A program made the position numbers and the translations under genes. This document shows positions 1 through 14,200 of a DNA stretch of 64,000 nucleotides, in pieces. This DNA is from Plotosus lineatus (taxonomy: Eukaryota; Chordata; Actinopteri; Siluriformes; Plotosidae): the NCBI GenBank assembly GCA_024760905.1, contig CM045729.1:53469580-53533579 (forward strand), written 5' to 3'. The notes under the pieces were generated by a model, which ran no database searches, was not told the origin of the DNA, and saw only the letters and a list, made by a program, of their open reading frames with translations. Position 1 is the first letter of the stretch, and each line of letters opens with the position of its first letter.

Positions 1-229
1 GATCAGTTAACTTGAGCAGAAAAATAATTAAAGTTTAGCTCAGCCAAGATGCTTTCTCTGCATATTTGACATGCATAATTGATTCTGCCATTTAATCCTG
101 AACCACTGGGCACTGTGCATAGACCGATTAGTGACTCTATCATTCATCAATTTAGATAAAAGCACCCAACAGTTGAACAAAATACATGTGCAAGTCCTTA
201 AATGTCCATATATGGTCTGTCATGCTCAC

Positions 230-366
230 CTGGCCACCGAATACATGAAGAGGAAGTCATTATCCGGAGAGCCAGGGTTCTTGCCATACTCCATGTACTT
301 CTTCTGTGTCGCATTCTTTATGTCTTTAATCACAGACTCCATCTCTTTAGTCAGGTTAGACTCAGT
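230..366 (-). CDS. ubr3: ubr3 exon 29 (last exon inside the window)
   Basis: Encodes [20 protein letters not shown] and [16 protein letters not shown] plus a split Arg codon. Acceptor TTTTTAG, donor GTGAGC, 137 nt. Bases 1-229 are the start of the next intron, where I see no other feature. Confidence 0.94.
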
Positions 367-2597
367 CTAAAAATATTCATAGATTATCAAATTAATATAC
401 ATTTAAAAAACACAGACACACAGACAGTCGCCAGTGGGTGGGGTGGGGGGGCTTAAAAGGCTTCATAGCTTACTCACACGCAAGTGATATAGCCGCGACG
501 GTTGGTTTTGGACATAAATACCAATACAGGGATCCCTCGCTACTTTGCGCTTCAATTCATGCGGCTTCAGTGCATAGTCTTTATTTTTTTAGTTCGCATA
601 TTTAAAGAAATTAAGGAAGAATAGGGGGAAAGTTCAGGAAAATTCCACAAAAACAAGGCCAATTATGCAAAAACCCAAAACCTCCCATCAAAACTGTTAC
701 ACTGTTGTGAGGTGAGCATCAGAGTGCGTGCACACACATCAGCATCTCTATGTGTGTGTATTTATATTTTATTTTCATCTCATGGATTATTTTTTAATGT
801 TTGTCATTATAAGCATTTATAGCATTGAATATGTATTTATTGATATTATATACACATATACAGGGTGAGCCAAAAAAGGGAACTTTTTAACAATACTATA
901 AAACCAAGAGTGATGGAAGAAATCTTAAAACATGCCATTTAAGAATAAATAACTAAACTTTCATGGTGAAGTATTTACTTGTTCAAGGTCACTGTCTCGC
1001 AGTGTTGCCATTTGCTCATGTCTAGCAATACGCAATTCAAAAATTCTAGTTTTTTTGGGTCACCCTGTACATGCACGTATACGTCAGTCAGAGGGGGTTG
1101 GAAGGGGTGATTTTGCGGAATTCGGTGGTCGTGTGGGGATCTCGGTCCCAAATAACTGCGGAAAGTGAGGGATCCCCATCTTATCCTTGTAATATGGTCT
1201 CTTCAAAAAGCTTCAAATATCTACCGATTTCGAGAATTCTAATTTTGCGCAGGTCCAAAATAATTTCCACCAAGATCGCAAATATGGATCATTTAGCTTG
1301 AATTCATGAATTTATTCAACTCTCTTCAAAATAAAATTTGCTTGTACTTCGGACAAGATCGCTTACAAGTGAGTCAGCGCTGAATGTATAAAATAAAACT
1401 TGTCACCCGCACACACTGCATAATGTTCTTCAAAAACACACAGCACACAACATGAGTTGTTAAAAATCGATGACTGTCAGGCTCCCAACACACTCACAAA
1501 TCTGTCATTCCAACCAGCCTAGGATTGTGGTGAGAATGGAAGTGCTCACAGTCAGTGATGGAGACACGGAGAAGGAAGAAACAGTCTAACAAGCGCTATT
1601 GGGAGAAATGTCTGCCTTACACTGGTGCTTACGGGAAAGATGGTCAACTGGTCCTGCAGCTCCTCCACCTCTTTCACAAGTGTGGCCAAGTTCTTGTTGC
1701 TGGGTGTGTGCCAGGTGCCCACCTCGGTACCACGCCCCGGCTTGCAAGGCAGTACACTGTTAGCAAACTGGCGACACAGCGGGCAGGTGAATTCGCCTTT
1801 ATCCACTGAAAAACCCTGCAACACCTGGTCATTCTGACCCAAACATACAGCAGAAATGAAGACAAAAAGCCTGGAGCACAACTTTATACATCATTAATTA
1901 AGGGTCAAAGACATATCTACTAAACAAACACAAACAAAACATGACTATTTATAGAAGTGCTTACATTTAGCATTGATGCATTTGAACAGTTTTTTCTAAT
2001 TGCCCAACTCTCGCCTTTATAAGCCCCAGACTGATAAAACATTTTCTCTTTCCTGATATCACTCTTCAGCCTTTATGCACACATTAGAGCTTATTAAGCA
2101 GAGAGTGATGTCATACTGTGGCCATTATCATAAATGTCACAAGAGTGAGTGATGAAGTGAGCGCTTCTGAAATATCAATTTGAAACAAGTCACTTTGATG
2201 GATGACCTACTAATGATGTGTCAGATCTTTGACAAGGACTCATCTTCATACCCTCAGCAAGCCATAGGTTTGCAATAAACATTTAACCAAACGTTCTCCT
2301 TGTCCAACTAACTTGACCCAGTGTTGTACTGTATACTACTCTTTTCTGTGCAATAGGTTTGTATAACATTTTTACAGAAGTTCTACCAAGATAATTAGTA
2401 TTAATAAATGATATACAACACATAACACACCCTATACATGTCCACTTATAAGAACATATGCTGGATTAAAAAGCAGTGCCTCATCATTGCTCCTAAAACT
2501 GTAACAATCCCAGACAAAAAGAAAAAAAATTCTTCCAGTTTTGGAAATGATAAATCAAACCCCTCGCTTCATTTCTAACCACTACATTACACACACA

Positions 2598-2646
<49 letters not shown>

Positions 2647-4383
2647 GCTGCTGCTGCTATCATTTCATTGTTTAATTTTCTTACCCGTAGAGACTCCATG
2701 TAGGATTTGTGGCAATCTATATGCAGTGTATGACCACAAGTCTGCACATACACACCACCATCCCAGCCAATAGAGACGGACTGCAGGCAGGAACTCTAGT
2801 GAGAGAGTCAACATTAACCTTTTAGTGCAGAGGTTTTAGCGACAGTGCATAATGCAACTTAAGAGGTTGCAGTTGATAAATCCAAACAGAACCTTCATCG
2901 ATGCAGCATATTCACAGCACAGTTAGAGAAAAAAAAAAAAACTTTTACTTTATATTTCGATACTGACAACTAAGTAAAATGAAATTAAAAACACCATTAG
3001 CAAGCTCACCCCCACACACAATACACAGATTAGAAGATGTGAATTTATATTAATACAGGGATCCCTTTCTACGTCATGCTTCAATGCATCGCTTGTTTTT
3101 TTTTTTTTTAATATTCATCGAATTAAAAAAATAAGGAAATTAAGAAAAAATAAGGGGGAAAGTTGAGGAAAATGCCACAAAAACAAGGCTGATAATGCAA
3201 AAAAAAAAAAAAAAAAGAAAATAAAGAAATTAAAAAACCCAACAAAAACAAACAACCCCAAACCCTCCATCAAAACTACTTACATTTTTACGTGAGGTGT
3301 GCGTCTGTATGTGTGTGTGTATTTATATTTTATTTACATCTTGTGCATTATTTTTGAATGTTTAATTGTTCTAATAAGCATTTAGTGTTGAATATGTATT
3401 TATTGATATTATGTACACATACTGTATACATATATAAACACCAATCCGGGGTGGGGGGGGCATCGGCCCCAATTAACTGTGGAAAATGAGGGATCCCTGT
3501 ATTTAACCAGATTATTACTCTCAAATACTGCCAGATTTGACTTTTTAAAGCAGCTCAATAAATCCACTATTAAAGGGCCGTGGTGGACTGGTGGGACAGT
3601 GGTGGCCTGGTGGCAGGGTGCGCTGCATTGCTGATCCTAAGTTTGGGGGTTCGTAAAGAGTAGGCTGCATAGCCGTCAGCATGTTTCTGCCCCTTGCTAA
3701 TGGGTTGTGTCAGGAAAGGCATCCGACGTAAAAACCTATGCCAAATCAAACATGTGAATCAGATGATTCACTGCGGTGACCCCTGGAAAAAAAAAGGGAA
3801 AAAGCCGAAAGGAAAAGTAGATTAATAAATCCACTATTAAAATACTCCCACCTGAGCCCCGTTGTTTATATTTTACATTACATAATAAATCTAACCAAAG
3901 CTGCTTGTTTACTTATGCTGGACAACCTGGCCCAAAACTACTGCCAACCACTGGTTTAACCACACTAGCAATCTCCAGGATAAAATGGCCCAGTTAGGTC
4001 ACTAAATCCTAAATTGGGGTATGGGGAAGCTGAAGCTCATTTCGGCTGACTCTGGGTGAGGTACACCCTGAACAGCTCATCAGACCATTATAGCGTTAAT
4101 CCAGTTGTGTGTTTTTTATTTATGTTTGCCATTTATATTCAAATAAGCTGGATCGCTGATCCTAAGGTTGGGGGTTCGAGTCCCCACAGGGTGAGAGTAT
4201 ATCCTGTACTGTTCCTGGATCTGCCACATCATGTGTATACCTCTTTAAAATAGCGTTGCATAAGTGCTAGTCTAACATCGTTTGTCGCCCCACATGTGTC
4301 CTCTGGGAAGATCCGCTCGTCATCACTTGTAGGGAGCCTCTTTGCTTGATCGTTCCAGCAACGATGCCCCAACACTGAAACCA

Positions 4384-4423
<40 letters not shown>

Positions 4424-7400
4424 TGAGTGACAATGCTATGCTAATTATCTTTGACATTTCTATTTAGGGAACACATATCATTTGCATACTGTAATGAAGA
4501 ACCATGTCAAAACTCTGACAGCATCACAAACAGTCTGAACAGCAGTAGCATTTTCACAGTCGAAATTCTTCTGTAAATGATTGACCAACTTAACAGCTGG
4601 GACAAAAACAACACTGGTAATGATCTTTCTTTAATATGTCTGGTGCATAATTATTCACTGAAGGCAAAGGAAATATCACTGAATTCATCCACAAAGCTGG
4701 AGGTCAATAATTAATGTAGCTTGTACTACATGAACACACAAGGAAACCTAAAACTAAAATAAGATTCCTTCCACTTATTTTTACATATTTAAACAAGACA
4801 GTGGAAGTTGAGCTCCACATGTATGCCAGACTTCAGGATTCTCGCGCTAATAATTTCTACATTTATGATGTATTTTTTAAAAACTTCTCCAATGTTAAAT
4901 GATGAATAAGTCTCCTGTACGAGAATACAAAGTATTTAAAGGCCTTCCACCATAATGATGTCAATTACCCCTGATACACTGAACCAATCAGATCATGCCA
5001 TTCCTAACCAGTAAATACCAAAGCGTTCATAATTCCAATGTAGTGAACCAACCCTGTGTAATATATACTAGAGTACATTATCTGCCTGTGCACATGTTTT
5101 TCTACTTTGACAAATCAAGTCTTACTAAATGACCCAGAGGACATGTCTCTGACCTTGATGCTGTGCATTTCACACATGCTATGCCATACATCATGGCAAT
5201 TACGGATAAAACAAGCCATTTGTTTCCATGACACTGAATGAGAGATTCTTATGTCCACATCAGCATGGAAGAAATGACTCTACAGCAGCTAGAGTTTGTT
5301 CGAGGATTAACACATATGATGAATGAAGCAATTACCATGAGAGTGTCTAAATGGAATCATTAAAAGAAGTGGTGCAATGTGCCCAAGCTCAGGTGCCGAA
5401 AATAAATGGGATTTAATAGACACTATAACAGCACTGTGCTGTGCAGCAGCATGAGATTAGAGACTGGCTATAAACTGCTTCACCTGTTGAAGGAAACCTG
5501 TAATTCTTCAGACTAATTTTAGTGTGGGGTTGATATCAGACACCAAAATAGCAAAAGAAAATAAGAGAAATAAAATTAAATAAGTACATGCCAAGAACCA
5601 ATTAATATAAGAATGTGGTTGTTCACCTGAGGACGCCTGTAGCAGCACCACTAGTCCTGTAGGCCTGTCTTCAGTTGACGGGCCACTCTGGCCACATATA
5701 ACACAGTCATAAAGAATTTCTGAGTCAAGAGGCTCAGCTGAACTTAGGTCCATTGCTGCCTCCACTTCTGGACATTCTAAGAGCAAAAAAATAAATTAAT
5801 TAAAATAAAATAAAATAAAATAAAAGGAGCTCAAACAGAAACCCATTTTTTTCCAGGAACAATGAAATAGTTGATGAGATGAGTGCCAGGTTTTACCGTT
5901 ATAGAGAGATTAGACTTGAATTCTTGTGTGTACAAATACTACATCTCTCTCATATATATATATATATATATAAACACACACACACACTAGTCCTTCTCAA
6001 AAAATTAGCATATTGTGATAAAATTCATTATTTTCTGTAATGTACCGATAAAAAATTAAACGTTCATATATTTTAGATTCATTGCACACCAACTGAACTA
6101 TTTCAGGTGTTTTATTGTTTTAATACTGATGATTTTGGCATAAAGATCATGAAAACCCAAAATTCCTATCTCAAAAAATTAGCATATCATGTTCAGGTAG
6201 TCTAAACGAGCTATTAACCTAATCATCTGAATCAACCAATTAACTCTAAACACCTGCAAAAGATTCCTGAGGCTTTTAAAAACTCCCAGCCTGGTTCATT
6301 ACTCAAAACCGCAATCATGGGTAAGACTGCCGACCTGACTGCTGTCCAGAAGGCCATCATGGACACCCTCAAGCAAGAGGGTAAGACAGAAAGAAATCTC
6401 TGAGCGAATAGGCTGTTCCCAGAGTGCTGTATCAAGACACCTCAGTGGGACGTCTGTGGGGAAGGAAAAAGTGTGGCAGAAAACGCTGCACAACCAGAAG
6501 AGGTGACCGGACCCCGAGGAAGATTGTGGAGAAGGGCCGATTCCAGACCTTGGGGGACCTGTGGAAGCAGTGGACTGGGCGGCAGGTGCCGCATTCCCCA
6601 GGTCAAGCCATTTTTGAACCAGAAACAGCGGCAGAAGCGCCTGACCTGGGCTACAGAGAAGCAGCACTGGACTGTTGGTCAGTGGTCCAAAGTACTTTTT
6701 TCCGGATGAAAGCAAATTTTGCATGTCATTCGGAAATCAAGGTGCCAGAGTCTGGAGGAAGACTGGGGAGAAGGAAATGCCAAAATGCCTGAAGTCCAGT
6801 GTCAAGTATCTACAGTCAGTGATGGTCTGGGGTGCCATGTCAGCTGCTGGTGTTGGTCCACTGTGTTTTATCAAGGGCAGGGTCAATGCAGCTAGCTATC
6901 AGGAGATTTTGGAGCACTTCATGCTTCCATCTGCTGAAAAGCTTTATGGAGATGAAGATTTTCATTTTTCAGCACGACCTGGCACCTGCTCACAGTGCCA
7001 AAACCACTGCTAAATGGTTTACTGACCATGGTATTACTGTGCTCAACTGGCCTGCCAACTCTCCTGACCTGAACCCCATAGAGAATCTGTGGGATATTGT
7101 GAAGAGAAAGTTGAGAGACACCAGACCCAACACTGTGGATGAGCTTAAGGCCGCTATCGAAGCATCCTGGGCCTCCGTAACACCTCAGCAGTGCCACAGG
7201 CTGATTGCCTCCATCCCACGCCGCATTGAAGCAGTCATTTCTGCAAAAGGATTCCCGACCAAGTGTTGAGTGCATAACTGAACATAATTATTTGAAGATT
7301 GACCTTTTTGTATGAAAAACACTTTTTATTGGTCGGATGAAATATGCTAATTTTTTGAGATATGAATTTTGGGTTTTCATGAGCTGTATGCCAAAATCAT

Positions 7401-7547
7401 CAGTATTAAAACAATAAAAGACCTGAAATATTTCAGTTGGTGTGCAATGAATCTAAAATATATGAAAGTTTATTTTTTCTCAGTACATTACAGAAAATAA
7501 TGAACTTTATCACAACATGCTAATTTTTTTAGAAGGACTAGTGTATG

Positions 7548-7593
<46 letters not shown>

Positions 7594-8074
7594 TATACAT
7601 ATATATATAGTAGGCCTCCGTCAGTCCCGACTATGGCTGCGCTCTGGCTGGTATCCCGGCTGGTGATACCCCCCAGTGCGCAGAGCCTGGGTAGGGAGTA
7701 ATGAGGGACAGGCTGTTACCCAAGCCCCCGTCTCGGCGCCACCGGAAGGATCCAATGGAAAGGCAAATGCCGATACGACTGGGTTCCAGTGCCGCTGCAG
7801 GAGAGAATCTACGGTCAATTTACAACGGCCAATTAACCTACAGTGCATGTCTTTGGATTGCAGGAGGAAACCGGAGCACCCGGAGGAAACCCGCACAAGC
7901 ACGGGGAGAACATGCAAACTCCACACAGAAACGCCCAGGCTGGGAATCGAACCCAGGCCTTCTTGCTGTGAGGCGGACGTGCTAACCACTACGCCACCGT
8001 GCCGCCATACATACATACATACATAATAAATACATACATACATACATAATAAATATATACATACATACATAATA

Positions 8075-8142
<68 letters not shown>

Positions 8143-11040
8143 TACACATTTATACACACACACAAAATCAAGGACAATGAAACAACGCAGAAAGGAACCA
8201 GAGTTCATATTTCACCTCAGATTCTATAATCCCACAGTGATTCATCGAAAAGCAGGCAGCTGGGTGGTATTACGCAAATGGAGTATGAAGCACAGCACTG
8301 CCATCAACGCCCAGAACGGATTTGGAAGAACTCCAGTGATTATAAATAAACAGCAGTGTAAATTTCTTATCAATTGTGAATTTGCCAAGAGCAAACCAAA
8401 CAACCAAAAACAATGAGCATGAGAGGGACTAAAACAGATCAGGTGTTTCAAGAGAGATCGACTGGTAATAATTAGCACATTATGAGGATGTTGCTGCTTT
8501 TCTGCCCTCTCTTGGTTAAATTAACAGATCATGAAACTTTGATCCATCATGTGCAAACAAAAGAATTTTGGATGTAATGTAGTGTAGAACAGCTCTGTTA
8601 TCTGGACAATATTTGAAGCTGCGTAATGGATGACTGCTTGAGACGTTCTTCTGTAACAAGTATTCGTTATAACACATTCTCCCATTAAAGCACACAGTGC
8701 ACCACAATGTGGAGACAGCTAATAATAAATAATCACAATATGCTGTTGATTCAAAAAAAAAAAAGCACACAGCTTGCATCGGTCTTATACAGGGTGACCT
8801 AAAAAGACCACTCACATTGCAAAGATAAATTTAAATAAAAGGTTAAAGACGATCAAACTATTATTCACACACATTAAACACAGTTTTTATACATAATAAT
8901 AATGAATTGATTATCTTTAATCTTTTTTCATATTTACAATTAAAATGAGGGGACATCTTGCATATTATCCAATTTTTGTGTTCAATCATAGGATATTTAC
9001 TCCATTTTCCAGACTACAACTCGCCCTTTTTTTTTTTTTTCATACATTGGCTGAAGGTGCGACTTATATGTAGTAATTTTACATACAAGTTGCTCTGGAA
9101 TATAATTCGGGCACTCTAGGCTTGGGTACCAGTACCTGCTCATCCTGTACCACTGAAGAAATGTCCCCCAAAAGAAAATTCAGTTCATTTTTTTGTAACC
9201 GCTTAATCCTAATTAGGGTCACGGGGAGGCTGGTGCCCATCCCAACCAACTCCAGGCAAGGGCAGAGTACACCCTGCACAGCTCGCCAGGCCATCGCAGG
9301 GCGGAAACACGCCGACGGCTTTGCAGCCTACTCTTATCGAAAGTCAACAATGGTTCTTTTACATGCCTCACACCATAGACAGTGAGAGACATGGCTGGCC
9401 TTTGATAACCCAGTTAGCTGCACTGGGGGGGACAATGACAACCTTGTGGAGAGTGGGATCCAAGGATCAGCGATCCAGCGCCCGATACCACTAGACCACC
9501 ACTGCCCCCCAAAAGAAAATCCTATTCTACAATTACGATTACAAGCTGAAAGTAGTGAAATATGCAGCAGATGGTAATGGTAATCAAGCAGCAGAAAGAA
9601 AGTTTGGCGTGAACGAGACATTTGCCAGGGACTGGAGAAAAGTGGAGATTATTATTACTGCAAGGAAGAAAACAAAAAAGCTAATCACGGGCTAAAGGCT
9701 AGATGGCCACAGCTAGAGGAACGAGCTAACACATGGGTGTTTGAGCAACGTGCTGCGGGTAGAGGCTTGTCAACAGTGCGGTTGTAGTCATAATAATGAT
9801 AATAATCTTACATGTTTATTTTTATAATCACAACCGCAAGAAGGCAATAAGATGGCAGAAAAGCGAAGATTATTATTACTGCAGTGAAGAAAACAAAAAA
9901 AACATCCAGGTAGTTGTCAAGGAGATGAATAGAAATGACCGTGTGAGGACTTTCTTGGTGTTACCGCTTCATGCAACACAACCGATTCTCTATTAGAGCA
10001 AGGACCACAACCGTCACAAAAATTGCCAGCAGATTTCCAAGCTAAGGTAGAGTTTCCATGACTTTGTGACTTGTAGTCCAGTGCAACTTATACATTTTTT
10101 CTTCTTTATTAGGCATTTTTTGGCCGATGCGACTTGTACTCCGGAGCAACGTATAGTGCGGAAAAGACGGTATACAGGCTGATGAGGGAACAAAAGTTAG
10201 TATCAGTTACATCACTTGTTTCACAGATGTCTGAACAGGATAGTAACAGTTTGAGAAGAAGAACTCAAGCAACCTTCCCAGACCCCTCTGAACACTTGTG
10301 GGATTAATTGAAATACCGAGTGAACATCAGAGCTCCTCATCCAACATTGGTGCCCAATCATGACAATGTAGCTAAATGAGAACAAATTCAAAGAGCCACA
10401 CTGTAAAATCTAGTGGAAATCATTCCCAGAAGAGAAGTTTTTATATTAGTAAATAAGGATGTTCTACAAGCACACAGGAATCTGAGAATCAGGGGTATCC
10501 ACAAACACTGACCCTAGAGCACATCATATTAGTCAGAGTTACAGAACACCTTAATTTATAAACTTTTATAAAAAGTTAAAAACTTTTTAAAATGCATATC
10601 TGCACCTCCACAGTGTGCGGATTTATTATAAAGGGGATGATATTTTACACCTTAGCCATGGAATACTAGCAAGCAATACCAGTCTTGGTGCATACATGCA
10701 GTAGCATTGGTTAGGGATGAAAAACAACAGTGGTTTTAGTAGTAGTAGTGCTCATGTAACCTTTTTGTGAATCCTCTTCATCTTGCCCATGCTTCACATC
10801 TCGTACTTTCTAGAATTTCAAATGACCTTCATCTCTGAAGATTAATTACTTTTTCAAAATGTTAGAGTGTGTTCGATTCAATTATAACACAGGGCAACAA
10901 ATGCCAGTGTGATTGGATTGATTTATTGCTTTAGGGGGCAAGACAGCTGGGAAAAATGTTTTGTTTGGAAGTCAATGTGACAGTGTGGGCCTGGGGCAAT
11001 CTTACAGAAAGCCATTTCTGATGCCGTGCATACACGCACG

Positions 11041-11089
<49 letters not shown>

Positions 11090-11219
11090 TCAAAAGACCA
11101 AATGTGCACGGACCTGGAGAACATTTGACATGATTCTAATTCACACAAAGCACCGACAAAGCAATGTATACAATCAGAACAATAAAGAAGAAAAATTATA
11201 TTAATAGTATGGCAAGGGA

Positions 11220-11266
<47 letters not shown>

Positions 11267-14200
11267 CACGAGTGAAATAGTGTGCTCTTTTGAAACTTGA
11301 GGCAAAAATCATACAAAACCATCTAAGACAAAAGTCCCAAGAAAAAAATATGAAACCATCTCCCGGGCACACAATCGTATTTTAGTATATTCTGCCTCAC
11401 AGCAAAACAGTCCTTCGACAGAGAATTTGTCATGAGTTTGCTCATTTTCCCAGTGCATCCTCTGGGTACTCTGGTTTCCTCCTACAGTCCAAAAGACATG
11501 CACAGCTTAGCTTAACTGGTTGTACCAAGTTACCCCGAGATGAGAGGGTAAATGTTTCTGTCTCTGTTGGCTTCCTGATGGTCTGGAAAACTGTTCAGTA
11601 TGTTCCCCGCCTTCACCCAGAGTTGGCTGGGATGTGCTCAGGCCTCCCTGCGGCCATGACAAAAGATAAAGCGTTTTGGAAAATGAAATAAATCCCATCC
11701 ATAACCCCTTTATCTGGACTGCTTCTCTGTGATAGTCGTGCACAAGTTGTAACCAACCACAAACAGGCCACCAACTCAATCTCATCCCCTTTAAAACCTT
11801 TACCATGTTCAGGTTCTGGGTCTGAACTCAAATGCAAGTTAACTATTCAATTCATGTTTCTCTGTTTTCTTTTCCCAGATTTATAAAAAAGGAACAATCA
11901 CTTCTGCACAGAGTATGTAAACATATGTGCTTGATCGAGTCACCTTGGCAAATTTCTCCCTCAAATATTGATTTTCTTTGACCTTTTCTGTCAGTGGTGA
12001 AGAAAGGGTGGTAGAGTAGATATGATCATTTTTCATTCCAATAAGAAGGAAAGCACAGAAAGCACATATACACAGTGGGTCAATGTCAAAATGGGTACTA
12101 ATGATGATGACAACGACACTAAAGGTCATTTTTCATATACTGTAGTCTTATTGCCAGTTAAAACACTCGTTTTCCTGCTATTAGACAAAATTAATAAAGC
12201 AAATCTCTTTAAACAGAATAACTTCTATTATACTTGAGCTCTACAAATCCCATCCTTGCAAATAATTGGTCCTTGATAAAGCCCCGAGTGCTCAGATTAA
12301 TTCATTTGACACGGTTATATTTAGTGCTGCTGAATGCTGAAAACCAACATTATTCACCCCTTAACAAATCCACATCGAGTCAGTCCCTCTGTGTCTACAG
12401 TACTGGGAGTACTCTGATCTGCTGTCCCTTCAATCAGTGAGCCGTTACGCCCCGAGAAAGATGTGCATGCACACACACTCATACATTCATGCTAACTAGG
12501 ACTGGGAAGCAAGAGTAGATGTCACCTTGTGTACCAACTGCACCCAATGAAGCACTTTTTTTCAGAGTCTTCCAACAAGTTTAATGTGACTGCTAAAATG
12601 TACGATCATGAATGTGGCTCGAGATGGAAACAATAGCCAGTCAGCATTACGACTAGCAGACTGAAACAATCCATTAATAATACAGTAGTGTCTTGACTTA
12701 CGAGTGTCCATAACAAATTTTTCCATAATACGAGATTCGATCCCACTAAAATTATGTCCCATCACTAGCAAAATTTGGATTTATGAGCTCAGCTGGGGAA
12801 ATGGCTTTTCTGGGCTGATTAGCCTCGTATTCTCCCGTATGTATTCCGCCGCGCTTCAAGAACGCCTTGTGAAGTGCTTCTCAATTATTTTCTGTCACGT
12901 CCCCTCTAGGAAGAAGAAAGAAAGGGGGGGGGGGGGCAATGTCACCCCCCCAGGGCACAAGTATAAATAGTGTTTACTGCACTTCACATAGTTGATTTTG
13001 ATTGATTAAAACATATTTTATTCAAACATGAAATGGATTGGGCACAAGTTATCCAACTTAATAAAGCCCTCTCCAGGTAGTTACAGTAATTATATTACAA
13101 AAGATACAGCAAGATACCATAGATATCGTTTGCTCAGTGCTTTTTCCCTACACTATAGCGTGACAATGAAAGCACCATTGCCAACTGCTGTAGTGGATGC
13201 GCAATTACACTTAATTCTAGTATAGTATGGAAAAAACTGCATGTTCCCCAAAATCATACACGGCCCCTCCTCAGCATGTGCCTCACTGTTTAAGAAGCAC
13301 TGGCCTTGTGGGAGCTCACCACGAGCCTTTCCTTGATGGCATTCATAGCGTGCACAAAATTCTCCTCCTCCTCTGTTACGCACCACCTCCTGCCTGCCCA
13401 TTTGACATCTTCACCACAGTGGATAATCGGAAGGGTAAGTTGACATTGTTTATTCTTGTTTTATTATTTGTACTTCACCTTACGAAAGTCCCAGAGATGA
13501 AAATGTTGAGGTTCTCTTTGGGAGTAACGAGGATGGATAGGATCAGAAATGAGTACATCAGAGGGACAGCACATGTTAGATGTTTTGGAGACAAAGTCAG
13601 AGAGGCTAGATTGAGATGGTTTGGACATGTACAGAGGAGGGATAGTGAGTATATTGGTCGTAGGATGCTGAGGTTGGAACTACCAGGCAAAAGGCCCAGA
13701 GGAAGACCAAAGAGAAGATTTATGGATGCGATGAAGGCGGACATGAAGGTCGTTGGAGTAAGAGTAGAAGATGCAGAGGATAGGGAGAGATGGAGGCAGA
13801 TCATTTGCTGTGGCGACCCCTGAAGGGAACAGCCGAAAGGAAAAGAAGAAGACCTTACGAAAGTCCCAACAAACTAAAAATCCAGGTTACGAAACGCATT
13901 TACGTAAAATTTCCGTCTCTGGATACGAAGCAATTTCACGTTACGAAAGCGCCATCTCAAAAATTCAAACAATGCGCGAGTTGCTCTCCCATTGGCCATC
14001 TCCCAACATCCCACCCCGCTGACATCCCATTGGCTATCTCCCAACATCCCGCCTCGCTGGCCTCCCATTGGCTCGGAGGGATGACGCTGCTCCCTCCCAT
14101 TGGCTGTTATGGAGCTGCATCTCCATAATACCCATGATGCGTTTTGTGTAAAGGACAGAGTTACTGTTGTTTCATGAGTTTTTCGAGTGTGCTCATTGCA

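Larger units (their letters stand above)
9000..10172 (+). mobile_element. degraded pogo-like DNA transposon with a SINE inserted
   Basis: The ends look inverted: TTTTCCAGACTACAACTCGC near 9010 and, on minus from about 10168, CCGTCTTTTCCGCACTAT with TCCGGAGTACAAGTCGC. Inside are fragments of a pogo-type DNA-binding region (9532-9785). A SINE at 9180-9505 interrupts it. Exact ends are uncertain. Confidence 0.55.

Noticed and set aside
1555..1837. Plus-strand open frames over ubr3 exon 28
   Set aside because: Antisense of the conserved RING exon and explained by the minus-strand gene.
6919..7275. Open frame antisense to the Tc1 transposase (similar ones at 25656-26090 and 60439-60873)
   Set aside because: A shadow of the conserved transposase codons. 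The true frame carries the DDE motifs.
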